In this document: positions 18,271 to 27,738 of the stretch, piece by piece
How the letters are laid out: each line of letters opens with the position of its first letter
Position numbering within the stretch: the stretch's first letter is position 1
From: Devriesea agamarum
GTDB lineage: Bacteria; Actinomycetota; Actinomycetes; Actinomycetales; Dermabacteraceae
DNA: 64,000 nt
NCBI RefSeq assembly: GCF_900070355.1
Contig: NZ_LN849456.1
Span: 930,001-994,000 of the forward strand
Reading direction: 5' to 3'
The notes under the pieces: generated by a model
Seen by the model: only the letters and a program-made list of their open reading frames with translations
Database searches by the model: none
Told to the model about the DNA's origin: nothing
Translations under genes and position numbers: made by a program

Positions 18271-18621
18271 GTCTTTCCTTTCGCGAATGCTCGGCAAGCC
18301 TAGGTAGGGTCGGAAACCCTGTCAAGGCCAGCAGCGTGATGGCTCTGAACCCGATTTACAAGGATACACCGTAGCGGGCACCCTGCCCTCCCTACCCCCA
18401 GAAGCATGGCCAATGTCACCGTCGAAACGAAACTGCCCTGCCAGAAGATCGGGCCGCTTCGAGTCTGGACCCATGCAGGGATAGTAGGCAGGGGTAACGC
18501 GAGGATGTTCAGGAGACAAGCTGCGACAAGGCAACGATCTAGCCCGCCGAGACCGAGCCTCACAATGAAAGAACCTTGCCCCGCATCAAGCGGTGCAAGG
18601 TTCAAACATTTCAACTCTACG
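18271..18621. other. Gene-free spacer between rpmB and tRNA-Ala
   Basis: Apart from a strong hairpin at 18571-18603 I see nothing. The open frame that covers most of it on the minus strand runs through that hairpin and has no family features. Confidence 0.6.
18571..18603 (-). terminator. Hairpin terminator downstream of tRNA-Ala
   Basis: Arms GAACCTTGC and GCAAGGTTC pair perfectly, and CCGC/GCGG extend the stem inside, around an ATCAA loop. Read on the minus strand it is followed by TTTC, 19 bp after the tRNA 3' end. Confidence 0.75.
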
Positions 18622-18694
18622 TGGAGCTAAGGGGAATCGAACCCCTGACCTCTTCATTGCGAACGAAGCGCTCTACCAACTGAGCTATAGCCCC
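18622..18694 (-). tRNA. tRNA-Ala (anticodon CGC)
   Basis: A 73-nt cloverleaf reads GGGGCTA ... TAGCTCC-A. The acceptor stem holds the G3-U70 wobble pair, the identity mark of alanine tRNA. The D arm has AGCTCAGTTGGTAGAGC, and the T arm GGTTCGAATCC. The seven-base anticodon loop TTCGCAA gives CGC, reading GCG. CCA is not encoded. Confidence 0.96.
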
Positions 18695-18850
18695 GTGCCG
18701 TCAGGCAACTCGACCACTGTAGCACCGCGATGATGCTGCTCACGAACCCGTTTGAAATGGCGATGCTCACATTTCGCCACCCTGTCGGACTGGTCCGCTC
18801 GCCGACGATCCCATCCGCCAGGACCCGGTCATCGACCAAGGATCGCTCGC

Positions 18851-19798
18851 TTACCGAGCAGGATTCACCCGGTGATCTAGTGACTGCATAATGCGTTCGA
18901 TGCTGTCGATGCGGTTTTGTGCCGCGTAGGCAACGTAGGCCGACCGCAAATGCGGCGGTCGTGACCGGGAACGGCTATCGCCCGACAGGGTGTCGGAGGC
19001 CTCCTGTCCGATGCGATCTGGGCCGTTCTCCCGTGCACAGATCACGCCTCCTGCGGCCTCAACGATGAGGAATCCGGCGGCGATATCCCAGGGGGAAATC
19101 CGGGTGATAAACGTGGCATCGGCCCAGCCTGCGGCGACATAGCAGAGTTCAAGCGCGGCCGTTCCAAGTGAACGCACACAGGAAACGGTGCGACGAAGGT
19201 CCGCGAACTGTTCCAGCGAAGTCGAGGTATCGACGTGAAGGTCGTGGACACTGGGAAACGAACTCAGCACCAGCGCATCTTGTGTGGCTCGCGCGCTGTG
19301 TGGCCCTAGGCGCTGACCGTTGAGGAAAGCGCCGTCGCGCGTGGCCGTAAACACCTGGTTCAAGATCGGCGCATCGACCACTCCCGCGACCAGGCGATCC
19401 CCCACTGCAACGCTGATCGAGATGCAAAACAGTGGGAGTCCCGCCGCGAAATTGCTGGTGCCATCAATCGGGTCCACGTAGAACGTTACGAGGTCAGATC
19501 CGTTGTCTGTGAGCGAGGTTGACAAGTTCGATGACTGTTCCGGGAATGATGTCCTTTCCCCGCCTTCTTCCCCAACGATCCGGCATTCCGGGATCGCGGT
19601 GCGCAGGGACTCGACAATGAGGTCCTCGGTGTGCCGGTCGTGGACTGTCACAATGTCGTGCGGGTCACGTTTGTATTCGCGTCCCATATTGTCCCGGTCG
19701 AGGTCGCGCAAATAGTCCGCTGCTTTGCGCGCGGCATCAACAGCAACGGTGAGTAACAGTGCATCCGGTGGGTTGATGGGGCTGTGGCCTCCGGTCAT
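18851..19798 (-). CDS. Inositol monophosphatase family protein
   Basis: A 315-residue Mg-dependent phosphatase of the IMPase/FIG superfamily. The metal sites are visible as GEEGGE (first glutamates), DPIDGTSNF (two aspartates) and WDIAAG (third aspartate). Family members hydrolyse inositol phosphate, histidinol phosphate or PAP. Here an extra loop of about 15 residues separates GEEGGE from DPIDGT, and the C-terminus is longer than usual. The substrate cannot be told from sequence alone; histidinol phosphatase and inositol-1-phosphatase are both common in actinobacteria. It lies between tRNA-Ala and the molybdate operon, same strand, 118 bp after modC. Confidence 0.88.
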   Translation of the reverse strand: MTGGHSPINPPDALLLTVAVDAARKAADYLRDLDRDNMGREYKRDPHDIVTVHDRHTEDLIVESLRTAIPECRIVGEEGGERTSFPEQSSNLSTSLTDNGSDLVTFYVDPIDGTSNFAAGLPLFCISISVAVGDRLVAGVVDAPILNQVFTATRDGAFLNGQRLGPHSARATQDALVLSSFPSVHDLHVDTSTSLEQFADLRRTVSCVRSLGTAALELCYVAAGWADATFITRISPWDIAAGFLIVEAAGGVICARENGPDRIGQEASDTLSGDSRSRSRPPHLRSAYVAYAAQNRIDSIERIMQSLDHRVNPAR

Positions 19799-19916
19799 GA
19801 ACGCCCTTCTTTCTTGGGTCCGGGATCTGGTTCGGAGCCGAGCGCGTGTATCGACCCACTTATCCTTGCACGTCTCGGTGCACTGATGTCAGACCCACAC
19901 CTTGGATCTGTCCCAG

Positions 19917-21038
19917 CTAGGCAGGGAAACTCGGCATTATGCATAGGGCCTCTGGGCCCACACCAAATCTGACGCGTTGCCCTGGGACTAGGCCTAAGGC
20001 CGCTGCTTGCGCGGCGGAGATTTCTGACGCGAGACCATCCGCATGCACGACCACCATGTGTCCCCGGGATTCGATACGATCAATGCAAACCTCTCGCACA
20101 CACGCGTGTTCGTCGCGCTGAGTCTCCGTCCCATTTTCCCTGTCCGCATCGGCGATGATGTCGACTTTCCACGGGGCGAGCGCTAGCTGCACGGGCCGGG
20201 GCTCATGATCGGCGTCGTTCTCAGCGGTCCAATTATTCTCCGCACCCCCATCACCACACGCATGCCAGATACTCGGCATAGGCAGCGGCGTTCCGGTGGC
20301 GTCGTACACCTCACCCGCGCGTAGCTGGGCGTCAATCACGGTGAAACCGGCAAGCAAGGCTCCGAACCTGCTCGCCGGTTGTGCAAGGACTTTGAATGTT
20401 GCCCGCATATCGGTGAGATGACCCTCTTCCAACACCGCCACCTGATCTGCAAGAACAATGGCGTCGGCGACGTCATGGGTGACGACGATAGCTGTCTGGT
20501 TCTGTAACACGTCGGCAAGCACGTCTCTGATCACTGGGGCGGCATCCACGTCGAGTGCTGCCATGGGTTCGTCGAGCAAAATCAGATCGGGCTGGGCGGC
20601 TAATGCGCGGGCAATAGCGGCCCGTTGAGCTTGTCCGCCTGACACTTCATGGGGGCGGCGGGAGGCGAGATTCCCTATCCCCACGGACTCTAAAAGGTCT
20701 CGAGCCTTCGCACGTGCCGCTCCCCTGCCAAGCCCTGCGCAGCGAGGAGCAAATGCAACGTTGGCTTCCAAGCTGAGGTGCGGAAGTAAAAGCGGATCCT
20801 GTCCGAGCAACGCGATGCGCCGTTTGTGTATTGCCACCCCGTCCAGTCGGCGTCCACCGAGGGTGATCCGGCTTAGGGAGCTGTTCAGCGTACCTGCGAT
20901 CACGGCGAGGACGGTGGATTTACCGGCGCCATTGGGTCCGACCAAGGCGAGCGTGTGTCCGGGATGTACGGTGAGGTCGCATAGCAGTCCGCGCGAGGGC
21001 ACCTCTAGGTGTGCGGTGAGTTCATGTTGGCCGGTCAT
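19917..21038 (-). CDS. modC: Molybdate ABC transporter, ATP-binding protein ModC
   Basis: This 373-residue ATPase has Walker A at residues 34-41 (GPNGAGKS), the signature [16 protein letters not shown] and Walker [13 protein letters not shown]. After about residue 220 a TOBE-type region follows, as in ModC, interrupted by a polar insert (about residues 255-290). It powers molybdate import through ModB. Its start lies inside the last codons of modB (17-bp overlap). The operon order is Mo-binding HTH, modA, modB, modC. Confidence 0.9.
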   Translation of the reverse strand: MTGQHELTAHLEVPSRGLLCDLTVHPGHTLALVGPNGAGKSTVLAVIAGTLNSSLSRITLGGRRLDGVAIHKRRIALLGQDPLLLPHLSLEANVAFAPRCAGLGRGAARAKARDLLESVGIGNLASRRPHEVSGGQAQRAAIARALAAQPDLILLDEPMAALDVDAAPVIRDVLADVLQNQTAIVVTHDVADAIVLADQVAVLEEGHLTDMRATFKVLAQPASRFGALLAGFTVIDAQLRAGEVYDATGTPLPMPSIWHACGDGGAENNWTAENDADHEPRPVQLALAPWKVDIIADADRENGTETQRDEHACVREVCIDRIESRGHMVVVHADGLASEISAAQAAALGLVPGQRVRFGVGPEALCIMPSFPA

Positions 21039-22029
21039 GCCGCGCCTTTCTGCCCCCTAATCGGATGCGAGGCCGTGGAGCTTGAATCCGCCGCTCTGGT
21101 CGACCCCCACTCGACGTCCAGCCGCGTCCGCGTCGGCCGTAGGCCACCAGCACCACCAATATGGCGACGACGACGAGCAGAAGTGACAGCGCAGCTGCCG
21201 CGTTCGGGTCAGTTTCGCGCACCCGATAGATTTCCAGTGGCAGCGTACGGGTCACATTTGGCAGAGATCCCGCAAAGGTCAGGGTGGCGCCGAATTCCCC
21301 GAGGGACCGGGCGAAGGCGAGGACCGTTCCGGATAGTACCGCGGGGGCGATCAAGGGGAGAGTGACGTGGGTGAGCACTCTCCAAGGTCCGGCTCCGAGG
21401 CTCGCCGCAACCCGCTCGTGATCGATTGTGCGCGCGGCGAGCGCCCCTTCGAGGCTCAGCACCATAAATGGTAGGGATACGAATGTCTGAGCACAGATGA
21501 CGGCCAGGGTGCTGAATGCCAGATCGATGCCGAACAGGTTCAAGATGGGTGCGGCCAGCCCTTGCCTGCCGTAGGTCATCAGCAGCGCGAGGCCCCCCAC
21601 AACCGGGGGAAGGACCAACGGCAGCAGCACTAACGCCCGCAACAATTGGATACCGCGCCGGTGTGAGCGGGCAAGAACCAGTGCGAGCGGCAACCCGAGT
21701 ATTAAACAGCAGCAGGCAGCAGCTGCAGCCGTGATCACGCTCAGGTGCAGCGCTTGAAGGGAGTCTGGTGAAGTCAGCAGATTCCAGACCTCATCTAAGG
21801 GCACCCGGGAGATCACCCCTAGGAGAGGGACGATCACCACTAGCGCGCCACACACCGCGAGCACTAGCACGACGGACGGCAGGCGAACCGCTGCGGCGGT
21901 ATCGCTATCAGGTGTCGGCGCAGCCACGTCGACTGGGTATTCCACCGGGACCTCAGCCGGTTGTGGCGTGAGGTCCCGGTGGCTACAGGGTTGTCCGCTG
22001 TGGTCGCGGTGTGAAAGGCGCCGGGTCAC
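21022..22029 (-). CDS. modB: Molybdate ABC transporter, permease ModB
   Basis: A 335-residue membrane protein with about six helices between residues 50 and 300. The EAA loop reads [26 protein letters not shown], the contact site for ModC. The first 45 residues are a polar, proline-rich extension not usual for ModB; the start ATG overlaps the modA stop by 4 bp, so translation most likely does begin there. After the last helix the tail is basic and rich in Arg and Gly. Confidence 0.92.
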   Translation of the reverse strand: MTRRLSHRDHSGQPCSHRDLTPQPAEVPVEYPVDVAAPTPDSDTAAAVRLPSVVLVLAVCGALVVIVPLLGVISRVPLDEVWNLLTSPDSLQALHLSVITAAAAACCCLILGLPLALVLARSHRRGIQLLRALVLLPLVLPPVVGGLALLMTYGRQGLAAPILNLFGIDLAFSTLAVICAQTFVSLPFMVLSLEGALAARTIDHERVAASLGAGPWRVLTHVTLPLIAPAVLSGTVLAFARSLGEFGATLTFAGSLPNVTRTLPLEIYRVRETDPNAAAALSLLLVVVAILVVLVAYGRRGRGWTSSGGRPERRIQAPRPRIRLGGRKARHDRPT

Positions 22030-22832
22030 GGCCGTGCAAAACCTGCGTTCTGCAGCACCTTTTGTCCTTCAGGTGAGGTCACCAAGGCGATGAAGTCCTT
22101 GGCAAGTTTTTGGTGCTTAGCTGACGTCGTCACAGCAATGGGGTAGGTAGTGGCGAATTGTTTAGCTTCCGCAATAGCAACACCCTCTGCTTTGCCCTTG
22201 GAGCGACGAATATCGGTGGCGTAAACCAAACCGGCGTCAGCTTGTCCGCTGGTGACCTTACCCAGAACATCCGTCACCGAGTTCTCTTCGCTCTTGGGGT
22301 GCAGGGTGATCTTTGTGGCGTCCAGAATGGATTGCGCGACGTTACCGCAGGGGACGGGCACCGCGCAGCGTACTACGGCGAGGTTCGGCGAGGTCAGGTC
22401 GTTGAGTCCTGATACACGATGGGGATTTCCGGGGGCGACGGCAATTTCCATGACGTTGCTGGCAAACGGAGTGGGTTTACCCGTGATCAGCTTTTGACCG
22501 ACGGCTTTGTTCATGTTCTTTTCGTCAGCTGTTGCAAGCACATCCGCCGGGGCCCCGCCCGCAATCTGGCTAACCAGATCAGATGATCCGGCAGTCGACA
22601 AGCTCACGGTGACGCCGGGATGCTGCTTCTGGAAGTCGTCGGCAAGCTGGCGGAAGGTGGGTTCGAGGGATGCCGCGGCGAACACGGTCAAGGTTTGTGG
22701 TTCGGCTGAGGATGGGTTCTGTGCGCTCGTCCCGTTCGTTCCGCATGCTGCGGTCAGGACGGTCAGGGCCATCGCTGCGCAGATCGCTGCGCCGCGCCGT
22801 ATACGCGCCGACTTAGATACTTGCCGAATCAT
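22026..22832 (-). CDS. modA: Molybdate-binding lipoprotein ModA
   Basis: A 268-residue periplasmic-type binding protein anchored as a lipoprotein: basic start, hydrophobic core and lipobox LTAAC with the lipidated Cys30. The mature domain shows the ModA features [41 protein letters not shown] and, near the end, [10 protein letters not shown]. It captures molybdate or tungstate for ModBC. Start and stop overlap with both neighbours (TGATG with the upstream gene, ATGA with modB). The DmsA homologue in this window needs the Mo cofactor. Confidence 0.93.
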   Translation of the reverse strand: MIRQVSKSARIRRGAAICAAMALTVLTAACGTNGTSAQNPSSAEPQTLTVFAAASLEPTFRQLADDFQKQHPGVTVSLSTAGSSDLVSQIAGGAPADVLATADEKNMNKAVGQKLITGKPTPFASNVMEIAVAPGNPHRVSGLNDLTSPNLAVVRCAVPVPCGNVAQSILDATKITLHPKSEENSVTDVLGKVTSGQADAGLVYATDIRRSKGKAEGVAIAEAKQFATTYPIAVTTSAKHQKLAKDFIALVTSPEGQKVLQNAGFARP

Positions 22833-23227
22833 CAGCGCCCCACCTCCACGTGAACGGTGGTGGCCTTAACCACTGCGGTGGCGACAACGCCCGGGGTAAG
22901 CCCCAGCTCCTTAACGGCCTCGGTAGACATGAGCGATACGACGCGGTGGGGTCCGCATTGCAGTTCAACCTGTGACATCACAGCGTCGCTGAGGACTTCG
23001 GTCACGATGCCCACGAAACGGTTTCGGGCCGAACGCCCCACATCCGCGGGATCTGCGGGAAGGATCGAGTGCCTGCGCGCAAGCTGCGCGAGAGAAAGCC
23101 CGTCCACAACTTGCCGGCCTGATTCGTCGTGGCCACCGCTCAGCTGTCTCTGATCAATCCAGCGGCGGACGGTATCGTCACTCACCCCGAGGTAGCGCGC
23201 CGCATCGCTAATCCGTATCTGCGTCAT
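22832..23227 (-). CDS. HTH-TOBE molybdenum-binding protein (Mop/ModE-like)
   Basis: This 131-residue protein joins an N-terminal excisionase/MerR-type helix-turn-helix (ISDAARYLGVSDDTVRRWIDQRQL) to a C-terminal Mop/TOBE domain (NRFVGIVTEVLSD... to VVKATTVHVEV) that binds molybdate. It is the first gene of the modABC operon and overlaps modA by one base. Likely role: molybdate-responsive regulator of the operon, or molybdate store. DNA binding is predicted from the HTH only. The family is common next to modABC in actinobacteria. Confidence 0.85.
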   Translation of the reverse strand: MTQIRISDAARYLGVSDDTVRRWIDQRQLSGGHDESGRQVVDGLSLAQLARRHSILPADPADVGRSARNRFVGIVTEVLSDAVMSQVELQCGPHRVVSLMSTEAVKELGLTPGVVATAVVKATTVHVEVGR

Positions 23228-23388
23228 AAACGGATTCTATAGCCCGCATACGCGGACTTCTAAAGCGTGCTGAGAGCCTTACTTGCCAGCTATGTCAGCC
23301 GAATACACCACCCGTTAAGCCACCCCGATAGAAGGCTCAACACCCTGGTGCACGACTCGGATGCGTGAGAGCACCAGAGGTGATGGGC

Positions 23389-24696
23389 TTAGGCGCGTCG
23401 GCGCGCAAGCACCCCGTCCAGGTCAAGCGCTGCGGCCACGGAAGACACCTGCGGATCCGCTGACGTCAGGGCACGGGAATCGCCAGCGTTCGCAGACCCG
23501 GCACTGTTCCGCGCGCCGCGCAAAGGCGCTGCCTCATCGGCTGCTTCCTGCTCTTCAACGTCCTCGCATTCCCACGGAAGAGACGCCCTCAACGTGCGCC
23601 GCTCCTGAAGACGAGCATGAACATCGTGGGCTTGAATGGCTCGCAAGTAGTCCTGATGCCGAGCCTCAAGGTCGTCAACCTCCCCCTGCAGCAGATAGCG
23701 CGGGGCAGGGGTTGGAATAGGAGTCCACTCGTCGTCGGGCAGAACTGACCTCGGAGTGCGAACCACGTCGAGATCGTCCAGATCCTGATCGAGATCCTCC
23801 GATTCAATCTCTGCTTTCGTCTCGGGCACAGCTTCGGACAGTACGGGAACACCTGCGTCATGACCAGTGGAGGCCATCGCCGCAACGCGGGCCTGAAGAC
23901 CGGAACGGGACGGAGGGAACAGACGACGCGTAGCGTGGGACACTCGGGCACCCCGTTCACGAGTGCGCTGAGCACTAGATGCCTGTTCAGCAACCGCAAC
24001 CCGACGCAATTGCACCACGTAAATGGCGGTCACCACGAACGACAGTACGGGAGTCCACCATGACACCACGCCAGTCAGCGCGAGGATCAGGCTGAGAATA
24101 ACCAAGGCGCATAGGCCGAGCAGGACCACACCGCGTATTTTCCGCAATCGCGCTTTGGAAGAAGCAGGTCGAGTACGACTCTCAGTCGCCGCCTTCTCGG
24201 CAGCCCGGTCGGTGTCTTTGCGGGCGGCCCGTCTCCTCATTGCCGTAAAACGCGGACGCGTCACCGGCCCTTTTATGGATACACCCCTGCCCTCAGAGAT
24301 CGCAGCGCCCGCATCACTCTGATGGCTGTTCGTCGACGTTATTTCTGCTGGCGCCACAGCTAGCTCCGAGACTTCACCTGCAGCCACGGTCCGCTCCACA
24401 CCGGTGGTGACACCGAGTAGACGTGGCCTAGAAGTCGGATCACCCGGCCGGGCACGGAGTACCGGATCAGTCATAGCCATCCTCGTCTCATGGTGAGGGA
24501 TGCTTTGCCGCGGGGCATGGATTCTGTCGGTGAGATCCCGTGGTGCGGTCATCGCTCGCTCACGGCTGCGACGATGCGACTGGCCCATCACATCTCGGCG
24601 TACCGCAATATGGGGAATGGCATACACCACCCACATCACGACGAGGACGACCACCAGGACCGCCCCCATGTTAAAACCGCCGGAGGAGAAGCTCAC
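23389..24696 (-). CDS. Membrane protein of the GLPR/SepX type (cell division, predicted)
   Basis: A 435-residue protein with one N-terminal membrane helix (about residues 11-28, VLVVVLVVMWVVYAIP) and a helical hairpin in the middle (about 190-235), with long polar, charged segments between and after. The place beside a RimJ-type acetyltransferase and 5-formyl-THF cyclo-ligase matches Rv0996 of mycobacteria and GLPR of Corynebacterium, the membrane receptor for the gephyrin-like Glp at the septum; Streptomyces SepX is described as related. Sequence similarity is hard to judge by eye, as these proteins diverge; topology and context carry the call. Unusual: no glp (moeA) or galU follows rimJ. 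The C-terminus is acidic, then basic. Confidence 0.6.
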   Translation of the reverse strand: MSFSSGGFNMGAVLVVVLVVMWVVYAIPHIAVRRDVMGQSHRRSRERAMTAPRDLTDRIHAPRQSIPHHETRMAMTDPVLRARPGDPTSRPRLLGVTTGVERTVAAGEVSELAVAPAEITSTNSHQSDAGAAISEGRGVSIKGPVTRPRFTAMRRRAARKDTDRAAEKAATESRTRPASSKARLRKIRGVVLLGLCALVILSLILALTGVVSWWTPVLSFVVTAIYVVQLRRVAVAEQASSAQRTRERGARVSHATRRLFPPSRSGLQARVAAMASTGHDAGVPVLSEAVPETKAEIESEDLDQDLDDLDVVRTPRSVLPDDEWTPIPTPAPRYLLQGEVDDLEARHQDYLRAIQAHDVHARLQERRTLRASLPWECEDVEEQEAADEAAPLRGARNSAGSANAGDSRALTSADPQVSSVAAALDLDGVLARRRA

Positions 24697-24816
24697 CCTT
24701 TCACCGTACTGACCCGCGACGAAATTACAGATTCCCTGTGGGGTGTGTCATTGAAAAGGTTTCGTAAAAGTCGATTCGGTCAGGGCGAAACAGCGGCAAT
24801 CACCCTTGCGTCTGCC

Positions 24817-25443
24817 TCATCGACGGCCCTGCCGACCCTGCCCTGGACGCCGTTCTCGCTCTGCTAATCGCGCACGTAGACCGTGCGGAACCTCTTCCGC
24901 ACACAGCGCGAAACTCCGATGATCCCGCCATGCACCGTCGATATGTAAATAGGCTTTTCGTAGGCCTTCGTCTCGCAGACCAAGCTTCTCAACCACGCGC
25001 AAACTCGGCGCATTTTCCGGTCGGACATTGATCTCGATTCGGTGCAGCCCCTGTTCGCGGAAACAATAATCGGTGAGCAGTGCTACCGCGACTGGTGTAA
25101 TGCCGCGGCCAGCGACAGCACGGTCGATCCAGTAGCCGATTGGCATCGAGGAGAGTGCTCCGCGCACGATATGCCCCCCGGTGACCTGACCAACGAAGTG
25201 CCCCGCGTATTCAATCGCGAACGGAAACAGCAGACCGTGCTTAGCTTGATGTGCCAGAGATTTGCGGTATTCGGTGAAATTTGGCGGGGCGAAACTTCCG
25301 AGCGGGCCAGTCGGCTCCCACGGCTGTAGCCATTGCGCATTCCTTGTCCTGACCTCGCGCCAGGCATTTTCGTCGCGTCGCCGCAAAGGACGCAGCAGGA
25401 TCTGTTCCTCACGCAATTCAACCGGCCAATGGTGGGAGACCAT
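24817..25443 (-). CDS. rimJ: GNAT acetyltransferase, RimJ/RimL type
   Basis: A 208-residue GNAT protein. After VELREEQILLRPLRRRDENAWREVR come the acetyl-CoA-binding core IGYWIDRAVAGRGITPVAVALLTDY and RIEINVRPENAPSLRVVEKLGLRDEG, typical of RimJ-type enzymes that acetylate N-terminal alanine or serine of ribosomal proteins. I start at the ATG at 25443 (AGGAT upstream); the open frame reaches 25539, across the divergent gene. The mycobacterial neighbour gene Rv0995 has the same position next to the GLPR homologue. Actual substrates are unproven; the symbol follows that convention. Confidence 0.8.
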   Translation of the reverse strand: MVSHHWPVELREEQILLRPLRRRDENAWREVRTRNAQWLQPWEPTGPLGSFAPPNFTEYRKSLAHQAKHGLLFPFAIEYAGHFVGQVTGGHIVRGALSSMPIGYWIDRAVAGRGITPVAVALLTDYCFREQGLHRIEINVRPENAPSLRVVEKLGLRDEGLRKAYLHIDGAWRDHRSFALCAEEVPHGLRARLAERERRPGQGRQGRR

Positions 25444-25522
25444 GTCGGGAATCCTAACGCTGCGGGAAACAGAGCACGGGAATTCGAGACGTCGGCGAGG
25501 CTGGCCGTGGCACGATGGGAAA

Positions 25523-26251
25523 ATGCTGAGCGCCACCAATAACCCTATGGATAAAGCTGCGTGGAGGCGATTGATTCGTGCGCGCCGTCGCGCCGCTCTC
25601 GCTCAGCAGATCGCAGCCGCTACACAATCCGAGGATCACCCTGAGTCAGTCACGATGCTGACAACCCACTCATCCCGTAACCTGTCGTCGCCATCTGAAT
25701 CATCCTCAGCAGCATGCCTGGCGAGACATTTAGAAGAGGGCTTAGCAAAAGCGCTGCCGGGGCGCATGGATGCACCTGAATCACTCACTCTGGCCGCATT
25801 TAGCCCCACCCCCACAGAACCGGATCTTCTGCCGGCGTTACGCGAGCTGTCGAATCGGGGGTGCACGCTGATTATGCCGGTGTTCGCGGGAAAGGATCTG
25901 GACTGGGTTCTCTGGGATGGGCATCGCCCGCTGCACGATAGCCCTGCCGCTGCCTTTGGACGCGAACCTGATGGCCCCCGTCTGGGTGTGGATGCACTGG
26001 TCCGAGTTGATGCGGTCATCGCTCCCGCCGTTGCGGTCGATCGATCCGGTACCCGGCTTGGACACGGGAAGGGGTATTACGACCGCGCATTGCGCCATCG
26101 TCGGCACCAGATCCCGATCCTGGTTGTCGTCCACCCAGACGAGGTGTTACCCGCTGGAACCTTGCCCCGGCAGCCACACGATATTTCAGTTGATTTTGCC
26201 GTTACTTCTGACGGCGTCTACGACCTCGAACCCCAGTGCGGCGCACGGTAG
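25523..26251 (+). CDS. 5-formyltetrahydrofolate cyclo-ligase
   Basis: This enzyme turns 5-formyl-THF into 5,10-methenyl-THF with ATP. The ATP/substrate motif GTRLGHGKGYYDRAL and AVDRSG before it are clear, as is the N-terminal MDKAAWRRLIRARRRAL-like start (RRRAAL here). Between about residues 35 and 70 there is a Ser/His-rich insert not usual in the family, making 242 residues instead of about 190-200. Two starts are possible, ATG at 25523 or 25547; neither has a strong ribosome site. It is divergent from rimJ and its end overlaps the convergent YibE/F gene by 50 bp. Homologue of Rv0992c. Confidence 0.9.
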   Translation: MLSATNNPMDKAAWRRLIRARRRAALAQQIAAATQSEDHPESVTMLTTHSSRNLSSPSESSSAACLARHLEEGLAKALPGRMDAPESLTLAAFSPTPTEPDLLPALRELSNRGCTLIMPVFAGKDLDWVLWDGHRPLHDSPAAAFGREPDGPRLGVDALVRVDAVIAPAVAVDRSGTRLGHGKGYYDRALRHRRHQIPILVVVHPDEVLPAGTLPRQPHDISVDFAVTSDGVYDLEPQCGAR

Positions 26252-27575
26252 GCGCAGGAGCCGTCCGAGAGTCTGGCATAGGCGTCGCAGCATGGTCATG
26301 GTCCGAATGGTTAGGATCCGGGTGATCAGGGCCTGAGGGATCGGCGGAGGCCAACGTCTTTGCTTTTGTGTCCGGCAATGAGTGGTCAACTGGCGATATT
26401 GATGCCAGCAGCGCGCCAATGCCAGTAGTCAACGGGATTGCCAAAATCAAACCGATGGACGCGACCAAAGTTCGGAATATTTCCTCTGCGATTTCACCGG
26501 CTCCGAGGGTCTCGAAGAGACTCCTGTCGATGGTGGATGCGATCAGCAAAATCGGCATCGCCGTACCGATATAGGCAAAGGCCAGTGTGTAGACCGTGGA
26601 GGCGATGTGGTCCCGGCCAATCCTCATCGCGGCAGCGAACACCTTTCGACGCGGCGCTGAGGGCATCGCCGCCCGCAGTTCCCATACCGCTGAGGCCTGT
26701 GTAATCGTGACATCGTTGAGAGCGCCAAGCCCTGAGAGGACCACACCGGTCACCAAAATCCCCTGCAAGCCCAAGGTTGGGTCCATGCCGTAAAGAAGCG
26801 GCGGAGCCTCGCCCTGCGCGCCGGTCATACCCGCCGGCCCGGCCGTCAGTGCCGCGAGAAGAACTGTCGCACCCAGACCTCCGAATGTGCCAAGCAGAGC
26901 CGTTGTGGTTCTGATCGAGATTCCGTGGGCCATATATACCGCGGGGAACATCATGGCCACGCTGCCGACCAGACCGACGGCTAAGGGCGGCCTTCCGGAG
27001 AGAATCGCGGGCAACACGAACCAGATCACGATTGCTACCCCGGCGGCGAGTCCCACGATTGCGAACAGCCCCCGGCGCCTTGCAACTAGTCCCACCGCCA
27101 GCAGATATAGGGCTGCAAGCACGATCAGTGGAATGGACCGATCGTGGTCGTAATAAAACAACACGGACTGTTCATGGGTGGCGCTTTTACCGGTCTCCGG
27201 ATCGATGCGGTCCGGTAGCGCAATGGCGCGTAAGCGATCGCCGGGCGCCAAACCGCTTCCGGCTACTTCCGGTGGCACCTGCACCGTCACTGTTTGGCCC
27301 TGTTCAACACCGGCAACGGCCACCGCTTTAACGTTGACCGGTTGACGCGGATGCGCCGGTCCGGGAACCTCGGTCACTTGAACACTGACGAAATGGGCCC
27401 CGGGCGTCAGGAGCGGCGTGCGCAGTTCGTGGCGTGCCGCCGTCGGCCACAGGAATACCATGCCCACCACGGTGGCGATCAGGATAGGAACCGTAATCAG
27501 CGCGAGCACTATCCGTACGCGTCGCACTTGGGTGCGCGGTAGCTCGATGGGTCCGTGCGCGTGGGAATGCGACAC
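26202..27575 (-). CDS. YibE/F family membrane protein
   Basis: The GTG at 27575 follows AAAGGAGAT with correct spacing, giving 457 residues; the longer open frame to 27647 would cover the CIRCE-like element. A His-rich start (SHSHAHGP) and one membrane helix (about residues 23-45) are followed by an extracellular domain with an OB-like look and then about seven further helices. LSGLGALNDVTITQASAVWELR is the most conserved YibE/F stretch. Function is unknown; a transport role is supposed. The C-terminal tail is rich in His and Asp (DHPDPNHSDHDH), perhaps metal-binding. Confidence 0.88.
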   Translation of the reverse strand: MSHSHAHGPIELPRTQVRRVRIVLALITVPILIATVVGMVFLWPTAARHELRTPLLTPGAHFVSVQVTEVPGPAHPRQPVNVKAVAVAGVEQGQTVTVQVPPEVAGSGLAPGDRLRAIALPDRIDPETGKSATHEQSVLFYYDHDRSIPLIVLAALYLLAVGLVARRRGLFAIVGLAAGVAIVIWFVLPAILSGRPPLAVGLVGSVAMMFPAVYMAHGISIRTTTALLGTFGGLGATVLLAALTAGPAGMTGAQGEAPPLLYGMDPTLGLQGILVTGVVLSGLGALNDVTITQASAVWELRAAMPSAPRRKVFAAAMRIGRDHIASTVYTLAFAYIGTAMPILLIASTIDRSLFETLGAGEIAEEIFRTLVASIGLILAIPLTTGIGALLASISPVDHSLPDTKAKTLASADPSGPDHPDPNHSDHDHAATPMPDSRTAPAPTVRRTGVRGRRRRQK

Positions 27576-27640
27576 AGGATCTCCTTTCTGGGTGAGCGTG
27601 AGGCAGCCCTCAATACGCAAACGGCAGCCCCTCCGATAGA

Positions 27641-27667
27641 CTGGCACTCTGTGTCCCAGAGTGCCAG
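27641..27667. promoter_or_regulatory. CIRCE-like HrcA operator
   Basis: CTGGCACTC-N9-GAGTGCCAG fits the CIRCE element (TTAGCACTC-N9-GAGTGCTAA) in spacing and in the core GCACTC/GAGTGC, with perfect arm symmetry that extends to 14 bp each (27638-27670). It lies in the 163-bp divergent promoter region of YibE/F and the FmdB/Ruc gene. In M. tuberculosis the Ruc gene Rv0991c is in the HrcA regulon, which supports the reading. Confidence 0.75.
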
Positions 27668-27738
27668 TCTCAATGCGCAGCGGTCAGCTCATGATCGCAC
27701 TGGCCTGGGATCAGCCCCCTCATCTGATTGGAGACTCC

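Noticed and set aside
18300-18614. 104-residue protein between rpmB and tRNA-Ala
   Set aside because: It begins upstream of and runs through a strong terminator hairpin and shows no family features.
18622-18694. Attachment site for an integrated element at tRNA-Ala
   Set aside because: I could not find a second copy of the tRNA 3' end in the window and there is no integrase gene.
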